Below the pieces are notes generated by a model. The model did not search any database and was not told the origin of the DNA. It saw nothing but the letters and a program-made list of their open reading frames with translations. Of a stretch of DNA of 64,000 nt, positions 1 through 13,600 are shown piece by piece; the stretch's first letter is position 1; the number at the start of each line of letters is the position of its first letter. The DNA comes from Brugia malayi (Eukaryota; Nematoda; Chromadorea; Rhabditida; Onchocercidae): the NCBI RefSeq assembly GCF_000002995.4, contig NW_025062478.1, positions 12,210,001 to 12,274,000 on the forward strand, written 5' to 3'. The position numbers were made by a program, and so were the translations under genes.

Positions 1-552
1 TATTTTTAAATATAATATGTTATGATTCTATTAACCGTTAGACGAAAAATAGAAAACAGTTTTCCGGAAGAATAAAAATTCACATAAGAATGTCATAGTG
101 TATTATATGTACGATTTATTTATTTAATTTATTCAACAAAAAAAAAAAAAAAAAAAAGAGAAAAGAGGAGACAAAAACCTTTAATTTTTAATTTATAAGT
201 GATATCATATAAATATACATATATTTCTTGAAACTATCGTTGAAATTAAAAGTTTGAAAAATTGATTTGAATGCATAGAAATTCCATTTTAAATATTGGA
301 AGGAATTAATTAAGTAATTACTTGTCTCTAATTTAAATAACAAATAAAATTGGATTTGTATGAATGCAAAAAAGAAAAAAAAAAGTAACAAATATATATG
401 TATGTAAAGGTCTATGAAATTTTCTTTAGCAATTAACGAATATTTATTAATCAATTTTAATTCGTCGTAAAATTTGGCGTACTGAATTATTTTATGTCAA
501 TGATACATTATTTTTAAGTTGATGAATTAAAATATTTAAAAAAATTTTTCAG

Positions 553-3500
553 GTAAGCCGAATCCAGATGTGGAATGGCTGGACATAAACGGTAGACCAA
601 TTACCACAAAATCTGATCGTTTCAAGGTATGTTAACAGTTAATCAGTATTAAGATTACCTTATCAATTTATCACATTTCTTCAACTTTAATTTAATTTTT
701 AAAATTAAAACAATATTTCTTTTTCATATAAGTGTTAATGGCTTTTTTTTTTTAGCTAACTCTATATAGATTTTGATAAATAAAGCTTAAAAATTATTTC
801 TGATATCAAAGTGATAATTCTTTAGAGTATTTTAAAACATTCATTGATAATATATTTATTAGTGAAATTTCAACTGAGAAATGAGAAAATTGAAGTATTA
901 AAAAAAAAAAAAATAATAATAATATGCGTAATTCATAGAATAAAGTTGTACAAATTTTGAATGAGTAAATTTGAAATAAAATTTTAATTTTAGGTTACAA
1001 CAGTTGGTCGATTAACAACACTTACAATATTGCGGGTGGGTAATGATGTGCAGGGCAGGTACTTGCTCAAAGTTAAAAATGAACTGGGCGAAGCGAAATG
1101 TGAAATTCTTGTTGAGGTTTGATTTATTCATATTTATGATAGAAAATTAGTTCAATTACATTTTCAAGAAAAATATTAGAATTAGATTTGAGAAAATGTA
1201 AAAAAAAAAAACGTAATTTTAACCCTTCTTTATTACACCTTAGAAAATTTAACGTGGTGTATTGAAATGTAAAATTGAGATTTCTTGCATTTTAAAGTAT
1301 AGCATTCTCAGCCAATGTTACTAATTTTAAAAAGAAATTATGAATTAACTGAAATTAAATTTTTATACAAAATTAAAAGTTTGAATTAATAATAAATTAA
1401 TTTAAATTCTGTGAGTGAGAAGAAAAACGATTTAAAATAATTGCTATTTTTAATATGATTGAAAGTACTTTTTGATTTGCAATGTTTTTGATCATTTTGA
1501 AATTAATAAAAGAGAAAATTCCATACTTACTTAATCATTGTCGTTTTTCTTTTTCAAACCTTTATCGCATCCATCGTTTCAGGTTCCGGAATATCCAACT
1601 ACGCCGGATCGGCCAATTCTTGAAAAGCAGAAATTCAATTCGGTGAGCTTAAAATGGAATGCAATACCAGAAGCTGCTAGTAAAAAAGTACAATACATCA
1701 TTGAAATGAATAAGGTTAATTTTTTTTTTTTGAAATAATTTAATTTAAAAATTTTCAGAATTTCACGGAAAACGGTTGAATATTTTTTTTTTTTTTTTTT
1801 TGTTACTTTTACTATTTTTTTTTACTATTTTACTGAGTTAACGATACTTTTTTATTAAAGTTTTTTAAAGAGATTAAATTTTATGGGAAAAATTGAAAAC
1901 CTTTCAGTGTATTTAGCTAAGGTAATTTCGACATCTGCATTAGGTATAAATTAATTAACTTACTTGTTTTATATGTGAAAAAAAAAAAATCCTTGAGAAC
2001 TATTTATAAGCAAAATTAAGAGAGAAAGGGAAAGAGAGAGAGAGAGAGAAGGGAAAAAGAAAAAATGTAGGAAAGAAGAGGAAAACTAATATTGTTTGCG
2101 TAATTTTAAATAAAATAGTGCTATTAGGATAGACATTTAAAATTGATTTAAAAGAAATATTTTTTTTCTTTTTCTTTTTTTTTTCGGAAGATTGGATGAG
2201 GGAAATGAAAATAGCTAATTCAGGAATAAAGTATGAATAAAAATTTAGCTAAACGATTGACTTATGCAAATGCTTCTTCATCATTTATAATTTATTATTT
2301 GAAGTGGTAAATATTAAATTAGTACAAAAATCAAATTTTATAGTTTATCATTATTTTCAAATCATTTTGACTAATTTTAGGCTAATTTTTAGTAAATGAA
2401 GTAAAGATAATTACAATTGAAATATCATTGCTGCTTGCATAGAAATCAATGATTTTCTGAGATTTGAATAAAATCACAGAAAGCAATTTGTTATAATAAT
2501 GATTTGATGCAACGAATATGATAATTATGATAATAAATGAGATAAGATGAAATATTTGTTTAAATTTTTAAAGTACTACTTATTTGACATTGTCGATTGC
2601 GAAGAAGCTAAATCTATTTTTTACAATTGGTCGATTTTAATAGCATACTTCTCAAATACAGCAATTTCATTAGCATTTAGAAGTTATACTAGCAATAAAT
2701 TATCAAATTATGTTTATAATTATTTTTTAATATTTATTATAAATCAAATTTTTCATTTTGAATCATCTAACTTTCAAAATTTTTTGTCAACGATTGTTAT
2801 TAGAATTTATTTTTTGTTCAAAACCATAATTTGGTAAGAATAGGCCTATAAAGTTTTATAAAAAAAAAAAAAAATATAAGAAATTTTATAAAAATAGCAT
2901 TTGAAAAACGAAAGTTTTTTTTTTTTGAAATATTTTACTTAGCTTATTACTGAAAATTTCTAATCTTTTTTTATTCTATTCACATAAAATAGTTAAATTA
3001 TTTGATAGCATTGTAGAATAATAGATGAATTAATTTTAAACGATTTCTTTATATATAATAAAATAGTATATATTTTTGTTCGATATTTATTTATTGCATT
3101 CTACACTTTTCAGGCTTTTCTCTTTTTCTCGTAAAAATTTTCTTTTTAAAAATTAAACATTTTTTTTTTTTTTTTTTTTTTAGCAGCTGCTTGGTTTAGA
3201 ATATACAAGTTATCTTCGTTGCTTTTATGAGCTGTTTTGAATTACTAATTCATCGAAATTTAAATTTATGGTCTAATGATCATTTCCATTCCAATAAATA
3301 GTAAACAATAATTAATAAATTCACAGTTAAAAACATAAGCAATAAAATAAACATTAAAAAGTTATGTATAACACAGTTATGTGTCTATTTACTGTATATA
3401 TCTTATGTTTATTAGGAAAACAAAAACAAAAATAAACAAAAAACAAAAATTATGTAGCAAAAAAAAAAGTAAACAAATAAGATAAAAGCAATATTTTATA

Positions 3501-4654
3501 ATGTATGCTATTATGATTATTCATAAATTGGAGAAAAATTCAAAATGCAAAATTTTTTCATCCAAATGAAAAATGAAAAAGTTTTATTTTAGAATGGCGA
3601 GAAAGAATGGATTAAAGTAGTTGAAAGTGCTCAACTGAATGCAACAGTGGAAGAACTTAAGTCAAATAACACATATCGGTTCCGTGTACGAGCCAGTATT
3701 GCTGATATTATCAGTGAACCATCTGAAGAATCTGAATTGGTTAGAAATTAAATTTACGAAGTTAAAGGGATAGAAAACATTAAATGTATTGAAATGTGAT
3801 GAAGAAGAATTATTAGCAATTAAAGTGATTGTTTTTTATGCTATATTTGCCAAATAGATTATCAAATACATGAAGTTATCTAATCCAAAGAATAACTGTG
3901 ATTTGATAATCTGATCTATTGTATCTTAGTCTGATATGAAATAAAAAACTTAGTTTAAAATTTAAAAAAGAAAAAAAAAAAAAACGAAAAAAGAGTTAAA
4001 AAACAGTTTTGAAGAAAAAGAAAACTACCAATATAAGATTATTTTATTTTTAATACAAAATTGTTTATTGATCTTTTCTATTTAATATTAGGCTATTGTC
4101 TTTAAAAATAAATTATATTATTTTTGAAATATTAGAAAAAAATGATATAATATAATTATATATAATTCAACTTATCACTTTTATTTTACTCACTTTAAAA
4201 CCTATCACAATTGATTTATCACTTTTATTTAATTTTTTTTTTTTTAAGGCTTATGATATTATTTTAAAATTTAGAAAGTAGGTATAAAGAATGTTATGTT
4301 AAAAAGAATTACTGATAATAATTTAAGAAAAATACAGTAGAGATTTGTCTTAAAATAAATATTTTTTATTTATTTTTTTGGAAAAAAGAAAATAGAAATA
4401 TGACGAATGTGAAGCATTTGCTTTTGTATTCTTCAGGTATACTTAATTAATAAATTTTTAATTCAGTGAATTTATTATTTATTCTTTTGCAGTTTTTGGT
4501 TGAATCTATGAAATTAGAAAAGACTGAGAGAGAGAAAGAGGAAGCAGAAGAAGAAAATGAAAAAATTAATTATGATGAACTTTTTACCAATGTAAAACCA
4601 TCAGACTATCGTAATATCAATGTGCTACAACTTCCCAATGATTTTGAATCAAAG
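553..4654 (+). other. ttn-1: ttn-1 pre-kinase block: Ig, FN3 and acidic linker
   Basis: Exons 553-626, 994-1116, 1583-1714, 3593-3739 and 4493-4654. The first two encode the C-terminal half of an Ig: VEWLDINGRP carries the core Trp and GRYLLKVKNELGEAKC is the F-G strand region. The next two, separated by a 1.9 kb intron, make one FN3 domain (VSLKWNAIP, then TYRFRVRAS). The last is a linker rich in Glu and Lys, followed by NVLQLPNDFESK, which runs straight into the kinase. This matches the FN3-linker-kinase order of titin-like kinases, where the linker can pack on the catalytic domain. The large intron holds A/T homopolymers, an AG-repeat near 2030 and no supported exon. Confidence 0.82.
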
Positions 4655-7600
4655 GTAAGAAAAGCGATTATTCATTAAATATAGAAATAAAAAGGAGTAA
4701 AATTTTTTATTTTAATTTTTTAATTCGAATGGAATTTTCCAATTTCTTCTCTCATCATATTTTAGTGGAAACAGAAATGAGGAAAGACTATTTGATGGAA
4801 ATTTGTTCATTACTATTCTTCATGATGTAAAAAAAAAAAAAATAAGAAAATTAACTGTTAAGAAAAATATTTATACAATTTGTCAGTAAAGAAAATAATA
4901 TGTTTATTTGATAAATTTAGAAGAGTTTACTGAGAACACAAATACAATATTATCATATAATTTTGTTTAGAATATATATTAGTCAAAGATTTTTTTGTAA
5001 ACAAATGAAAAAAAAAAAAAAAAAGATTAAAAACTTATGTTTTATAGATAAAAACAGAAAATAATCTATTCAAAATTTCATAAAATAGCAAAATTTTCAA
5101 TGGCTATTGGAAAAAACTTTGATTATATAAAATAAAATTCCAATAACAATAACAAAACTGCAAGAAAAAATTAATTTTTATTAATTTTCAATAAAATGAA
5201 ACTTTCACTATTTGTTGTGCTTTTTTTTTTCTCTCTCTCTCTCTCTTCTTTTTTAGTTCTTCGTTTTGTCTCTTTCAAATATTATAAAACAGTTAAATAG
5301 TTGCAAAGGATATTAAACACAGATTAAAATTTATCGAAATGCATTTAAAGTGAAGTCGTAAGCTTCTTTAAGAATTTCTTCGAGAGTTGCAATTGTGCAA
5401 AATTCCTCTGAATTGTCCCAAGCAATAATGTGTAAAGTTCAAAAAGTGCTTATCGATATGAAATGAATCTATATTTAATCTTCAACACAATTATCTTTGT
5501 AATTTCTATTTTTTTTCTTTTTTTTTTGCAAAATTTTTGATTTTAAATTACGGAGAATTTTGGTTTACCTCAATAATATGCCAATTGCGATTCTTCTTGA
5601 GTTAAATTTTATAAAATTATTTGCTAATTATTTAGCATCATTTAACTAAACAGCAATTTAATTTTAATTCCAAATAAATTTTAAAATCAAAAATTTTCAT
5701 TTTAGCTTATAAATAGAATATTAAATAATAAAATATACGTTTCACTTATATATATACGATCTAAAAATGAATGTTAATGAATGATTAATTTTAATTGTAT
5801 TTTTAGTACATACTTTGTGAAAAGATCGGCGCAGGTGCTCATGGTACTATCTATCGAGCAATCGAACGAGCAACGGGTAAAAGTTGGGCAGCAAAAATGA
5901 TAAGTGTAAGTCCTGATATAAGCAAAGAAGTGATAATGCATGAAGTGAACATAATGAATGAACTTCATCACGAGAAATTGCTTAATCTTCACGAAGTATT
6001 TGATTTGGACAAGGAAATATGCTTGATTGAAGAATTGTTAGTATTTTTTTTTTCTTCATTCTATTGATAGGGTGGTGATAAGATTTGATGATAAATGATA
6101 ACAGATTTTACGAAAAAAAAATGTGAGCTTTCATGGATGAATTTATTTGAAATTAGAAAAAAGAATGAAATGATAGTTGTCAAAGAGAGAAATTTACTAT
6201 TGTTTGTTTATATCGGCAAAATGGAAAATTTTGCTATAAATAAACTTTATTTTCTTTTTTCTTCTAATTTAATTAGCATATGCATTACTAATAATTCAAT
6301 TTGAAAGAAGTAAGATAATATTAAGTTATATATTTCTTTTATTTCAAGAAATTCATAAAGATTCCATCTTTTTTTCTATAAGATCAGATCAAATCAGATT
6401 ATGCAAAAAAAAAAAAAAAAAAATAGACCATAAATTTGGGAATTATTCATATTTCTTTTTGAATTTAAGCTGTGCAAATTTAGACGAAAATTTTTCAAAA
6501 GAAAATTTTCAGTATATCTGGTGGCGATCTTTACGATAAAATAATCGCTGATGAAGCGCTAATGTCAGAAGATGAAGCACGCAATTTCATTCGACAAATT
6601 CTTCAAGGTGTAAAGCAGATGCATAATAATGGTATTGTACACCTTGATTTAAAGGTCCATTACTGCTTTTTTTTTTTTTTTATTAAATCATTTATTAGTA
6701 TACTTCTCTCGCAACAAATAGCACTCATTGATTACTCATCGATACTTTACGATTTGTATATAAAATATAAAATAAATAATTTAGCGTTGCATAATTATTT
6801 ACTTGGAACAATTTTTATGGTAGATTCATTACTTGTGTTTACTTCTGAGGATACTTCTGGTACTCCTTAATTAATTAATTAATTAATTAGTCTTCTATTA
6901 GTTGCTTATCAGCTGCTCCACTTCTTACATACCACGTTTAATTCACTTATGAGTATACACGTAAAGTTCATTTGTTCACAAACGGTAAACCTATTTCATA
7001 AATATGTTATTTTAGCCAGAGAATATAATGCTTATTTCAAGTGGAAGCAATGATATCAAAATCGTTGATTTCGGTTTGGCTCAGAAAATAGACACTAAAG
7101 AAAGTGCAACATTATTGTTTTGTACGGCAGAATTCTGCCCTCCGGAAGTTATAAATATGGAACCGGTTGGTTTGAGTGCTGATATGTGGGCCATTGGTGT
7201 GATTACTTATGCATTGTAAGTTTTATTTGGTATTCAAATGCACATAGATATGTTTTTACAGTGTTGTAGAAAAGAATTTTGAATGTACTTGTCTGTTAAG
7301 TATTTGCGCTTACTAATATATATGATATGATACAACAAATTTCATCTTAAAATTCAATTTCAAAACTGAAAAAAAAAAAAGGAAAAAAAATGCGATTTTG
7401 GATTTGAATGTAGAAACTGTTGTCCTAAAAAATAGTTTTTTTTTTTTTTTTTAGATTATCCGGTGCATCACCGTTTGTCGGAGCAACAAATCAGGAAACA
7501 ATGGTAAATGTATCATGTAGTGATTGGCATTATAGAGATACAATCTGGAATGAAATTTCCGATTTGGCTAAAGATTTCACTGCTAAATTGATTGTCAGAA

Positions 7601-10600
7601 ATAAACACGAACGTATGACAGTGGCTGAGGCACTTGCACATCCGTGGATAACAACGCAAAAGTTAAGAACGAAACGTGGAAAAGTGCCTTTGAGTAAAAA
7701 GAAAGATTTCTTCATTCGTAAACAGCCCAGTAATGTGCTCGTACCAATTGGTAAACTTGTCAAAATTGGTGCTATTTTCCGTCATCATTCAATGGATGGC
7801 GCATTTGAAAGAGCTATTACGTTTGAGCGAAATTTTCCGCCACAATTGCTGAAGGGTTTAGAAGATATTGCGGTAAATATTGGTGATTTGAGTGCCTCAT
7901 TAATGTGTGAAATTGAAGCATTACCGCAACCAGTGATTCAGTGGTTCAAAAATGACAAGGAAATTTGCATGGAAGCTAACAAATATGAAATGAAATATGA
8001 TGGCTGTATTGTTAAATTGAATATAAAGAATGTTGTTGACGCAGATTCTGGATTATATTCAATAATTGCTACAAATGCGCTGGGCTCTATTATAAGTGAA
8101 GCTAAGGTATCAATAGAGAAAGTAAAAGGGAAGAAACAAGTTAAGAAAATGATCCCTAAAGAAACTGACAAAGAAAAGACGAGAGCACAATTTGAATTTA
8201 ATCCTAAACTTGCTGACATAAGCGCAAAAGTTGGCGAATCAGTATTACTCTCAGTCGCAATTAATTCACATCCTCAATCAGAAGTCCAATGGTTCAGAAA
8301 TGATGAGATAATTGATATCAATAATCCAAGATTTATCATTAAAAAAGACAACGGTCATCATAGCTTAAAAATAATATCATGCGAAATCACGGATGCTACA
8401 AGATGGAAAGTCGTGGCGCAAAATGCCACTGATCAATGTGAAAGTGAATGCATTATCAACGTTGAGGTTTCAAATGATTTAAAAGCTCCCGAATTTAAGA
8501 AATTGCTTGCAAATATTCAATGTGAAGAGAATTCAATGGTGGTTCTTGAAGTAAGTGTACTGGCAAGACCACCACCTGAAATCACTTGGTATTTCGGGGA
8601 ACGTGAATTGCGTGAAGGAGAGCGCTATAAATTACAGTATGATGACAAGAATACATATTCGATTACAATCCCTAAAATTGCTACTGAAGATAATGGAACA
8701 TACAAATGTTGCGCGAAGAATCCTGCCGGAACTGCTGAAACGACATGCACTCTTGCTGTCAACAAATCACTCACTGATAAGCATACTATAGAAAGTGATA
8801 AAGCACCGATATTCCAGATGCCATTAAAAGACTGTAATGTGCTGGAAGGTGACAAATTGACTCTCGTCTGCGCCGTTACCGGTTCGTTTTTTTTATGCAA
8901 GAAAACAGAAATTCATTAATTTGTGTCATTTTTAATTAATTAATTTCTCGTTTAAATTTTAAAAAGAAAAAAAAATTTTTTTTTTCTTTCAGGTATACCA
9001 AATCCTTTAGTTAAATGGTTCAGAGATGATAAAATACTTAACAAAACTGATTATACAATTAAGGTTAGTTTTTAATAGCTCATGAAAATTCTACAAATAT
9101 TATAAGTTTATTAGCAGTTTATTAATTATTTAATTGCTTATTCAGTTCTTCTTTTTTTTTTTTTTTTTTGAAATCCAGCCTAAATTTTCTTAAATTCCTA
9201 CAATTGTTTTTAATTCTTTAATATTTCGTCATGAAATTTATGAAATCGAAGTTTGCAGTATGAAAACGGTATGTGCACACTTACAATTACTGGAGTAAAG
9301 CCATACGATGCTGGAATTTACAAATGCATTGCTGAAAATATTAGTGGTACTTCAAAATCAGAATGCAAAGTGCACATTCAAAGTAAATTTTAAAATTTCT
9401 CTTTTATATAAAACGAAAAAAATTACTAAAAATTACGTAAAATACAGTCATTTTCAGTGTTTTGCACAACTTTTTCCGAGTTGTCCTGATGAAAATAAAA
9501 GTGAGGAATAGCTTATCAACTTTTCACGAATGATTTTTAATCTTTATCATTTCTACTTCAGAAGCCAAAACAATGAACATAAAGCCGTATTTTGAACAGC
9601 CACTAATCAATACTGCAACAAATTCCGATTCTCAAATTATTTTGGAATGTAAAGTGATTGGTAAACCTAAGCCAGAAATAACATGGTTTAAAAATGGTGT
9701 AAAATTATTGCTAGAGAATCGAATGTTGCAATGTTTGGATAGTGATGGTATCATTTTTTTTTTTTTTTAGTCCTATCAAAAAAGAAAAAAAAAAATTAAT
9801 TAATTTTAATTACATTAAGTATAATCGCTATAAAATTTGGAGCAATTAGCTGTTAAATTAATTCTATTTTTTTAGGTATTATACGGCTTAATATTATGAA
9901 TGCTAGCGCTAATGATAACGGTGTATATTCATGTGAAGCAGTAAATGCATTTGGAAAAAATTGTAGTGAATGTACAGTAGAAATTACTGGTATAGTTTTC
10001 AAATATTTTAAATTTCTAAAAATTAAAAAAAAAAAAAATTATATGTGATTTCTATTTCTAAGATTTTATCACTCGTTTGGTTTTCAATTCAAAATTTATA
10101 GATAAAGATGCAAGCACAAAAGAACAAATACAAGAATCATCAACTACTATCGAAGAAGAATTGAAAGCACCAGTAATTATCAGACCACTCGAAGATATTG
10201 TTGTTCAAGAAGGTATCTTACTTAAATTGAACTTTTTAAAATTTAGCTGAAACTATTCCAATAGATATGAAAATAATATATTAGGTAAGAAATTTATATC
10301 TTTCTTATTAAAGTTATTAGAATTTAATTACTGCCTACAAATAATGAATATGATGGAATTAGTTTTCAAATTAATTTTCAGATTTACTTTTCAAATTTTA
10401 ATTTTTAAATTTTACACAACCAATATTCATTCTTCTTTACAGGTAGTAATAAAATACTTGAAGTTGAAATTGAAGCTTATCCAAAGCCTATGATCGAATG
10501 GTTCCTAAACTCTAAAATTATTGATGAAAGTTATGCCATACAAACTTACTTTGACGGACGCTTGGCGATTCTTAAATTCAACGATGCTCAAATCGAGCAA

Positions 10601-13600
10601 CAGGGAGAGTATCGTTGCCGAGCAATTAATGAAGGTGGAAGTGCTGAAACAAGGTGTAATGTTGTAATTGTTAAAGGTAAATTTCTCTCTGAAATCTCTT
10701 CCACTTATTTCATAATGAAAAATGTGACCAATGAAATATTATTCTAAGTAAATTTCTAAAATTAAAAAAAAAATTTTTACATTTTCTTTTTTTTTTTTTT
10801 TTTAATTTTACACTTTTCTAGAAGAAAATTTGGCAAATGATGAAATATCGAAAATTCCAAAATTCATTGAAAAAATGCAAAATATAAAGATGAAAAATGA
10901 AGGAGAAGCGTTAACATTGAAATGCAAGGTATATTTTAATAAAATAATTTTGATAACTAATTAATGATATCATTGTTGAGAAATTAGAGAGAGTATCTGA
11001 AGGATTTTTGCTTGAATTTCTTGGAAATTTAATTAATTTATATATTAAAGAGAAAAAAAAGAGGTGTAATATAATGAAAATATTTTACTTTTATTCTTTT
11101 TAGTTCTTTCAATTTGATGAAATCATTATCTTTTGCAAGAATAGCTTAGAATTCTTACTTCCATCAAAGTTTTTTATAGGTTAACGGTGAACCGGAACCT
11201 GAAATTCGATGGTTACTGAATGGAAAAGCTATTACGCAGGATGATAGAATCCGTATTCGTACATTCGGTGATGGCGTATGCATATTAGAAATTATTCAGC
11301 TGACCGCTGACCTTTGTGGTACTTATACCGCAATTGCGCATAATATCTATGGTGATGCACATGCTAATGCGGAAGTATCACTTGAGACTATCGGTAAGCT
11401 TATCAAAAACTCTATAATTCCCGTGTTTTCCGTGATTTTTTTTTTCTTTATCAAATCATTTTCAAATTTTACACTTTTCTTTTCAAATCTAACCTAAATA
11501 ATTGCAAGCGTACAAGATTTTTCGTGAAAAAAAATCGATAAAACCGTTACCGTTGAAAGATTTGCAAATGTTTTATAAATTTATCAGTGCTAAATTTAAA
11601 CTTTTTTTTTTTCAATGTAATTTTGTTAGTTGCAAGTATACAATGTTTTTTTTGAAGATTTATCAATGAAAACAATCAAAGAACCATTCTTTGTGGTAGA
11701 ACCGACACGAGATTTAGTGGTTGAAGAAGGCAAAGTTTTACGTATTATTTGTGATATCGATGGTAAACCTCAACCAAAAGGTAAAATTTAAAAAAAAAAA
11801 ATTTTTTTTCATTTATAGCATGCGAACATTTTTATAAGTCAAAATTGAAATTTCAGAAATTTTTTTTTTTTTTTTGAAGAATTCAAATGAAATTCATTTT
11901 TTTATAAAAAAGAAAAATGTTTTATTAGTTGTTTTGTTTTTTCCTTATTTTTTATTCTTAATCATTCTATTTGCAGTGAAATGGCTTAAAGATCATTCCC
12001 TGATTAAGGATGATCGGTTTGCAATTCAAAATGAAGGAATCAATCATCAGATAACCATCACTTCTGTTTTACCTAGTGATGAAGGTATCTATACAATAGA
12101 AGCGGAAAACAAAAGCGGAAAAATTTTTGCTGATATTTTGGTGCACGTTATTTCTAAATCGTAAGTTGAAATCGAAATCACTTCAATAATTTGTTTATAT
12201 GTTAAAAGAATGGCAATTCTTAAAAAAATTTTTTTTTTAATTATGCATTAAACATCAAAATGAATCACATATTATTCATAAATTACAATGAAAATTTTTC
12301 AAAAAAAAGGAAAACTAAATTGTAAAAATTTTATTTGCAGAGAATCAGAAACCAGAAAAGACAAGACTGGTTCATCACAGCCCAGTATTTCAATTAGTCA
12401 ACCATATGCTACAGAAATTAGCAAAAATAGCCTACAGTTGAAATGGTCAACATCCAAAGCTGATGATTCAAAAATTGAATATATTATTGAGCAGAGAAGG
12501 TAGATTTAAACTTTGAAAGTTAACAACAATTCCTCCTACTGAAATTTATTCCAATTGCTACTCATTAGCTTCTTTCTTCTCTATTTTAACCAAAATTTGT
12601 TACCTTTTTTTTATTTTTGGTTTCATGACTTAAAGTATATGGGAATAAAATTCAAGGCTTAACAAACTACAATAAATCTCTAATAATTTAACTTTTAACT
12701 TTCAAAAAATAAAATTTATTTCTGTTTTGTTAAACACAGAATTTTCCAGATCTGATGATCAAACATGGACACAAGTGGGTACAAGCATGGAAACAGAGCT
12801 TCTGGTTATCGGTCTACAGTCCGGTACCGAATATATTTTCCGTGTCGGTACTAAAAATAAGGTGAATTAATTTCATTTCAGTTTCACTCAAAAAATGAAA
12901 AAAAAAAAATACAAAGCACTTTGTTTTAATGCTCTTTTTTTATAGATTGGCCAAATAGCATATTCAGTACCATCAGCAGCCATTATGACACTTTTATCAG
13001 GCCAGAAACCGATTTTAAAAAATATTCCACCTGCATTATTGATACTTAATGAGAAGGAAGATATCAAGCTTAGCATAGAATTCGAAGGAGAACCAATACC
13101 GTTTGTGAAATGGTATCAAAATGGTGTCGAATTAATTGATGGCAAGAATAATATGACAATAACAACTGACAAATCTGGCAAATCGAGTAAATTAATTATC
13201 AAAAAGCCGAAAGCAAGTGTCCATGCTGGACTCTATTCATGTCATATCGGAAATGAAACCGGTGAAGTGGTTTCCGAAACACGTATTATCAAACAAGAAG
13301 TATGTATGCTGAAATTATTCACTTTTTATTAGAAATTTATTGAAACAATGAGTTAGTAAGAGATAGTTGTCTCATTCATTTAATCGCAATTTTTATAATT
13401 AATTTCAAGTTTTGAACGTTTTTTTGATGATTCATTTTCATCTCTTTTAGGCTTCCATTATGATGCCATAATTTAAAATCACATAAAATCTGAATTAAAA
13501 ATTAGCATTAATTTAGGATGGAGTAACAGCTGAAGAAATATCAGATGAAAGGAAGAATGAACTTTTCGATGGACAACCACAAATTGTGGTACCACTTTCA

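Noticed and set aside
2547..2837. 96-codon open frame inside a ttn-1 intron
   Set aside because: Residues are almost only those of AT-rich codons (F, I, L, Y, N, S, K), with no domain or splice support; typical chance frame.
7530..8900. Minus-strand and shifted frames across the long kinase/Ig exon
   Set aside because: Shadows of the clearly coding plus-strand Ig frame.
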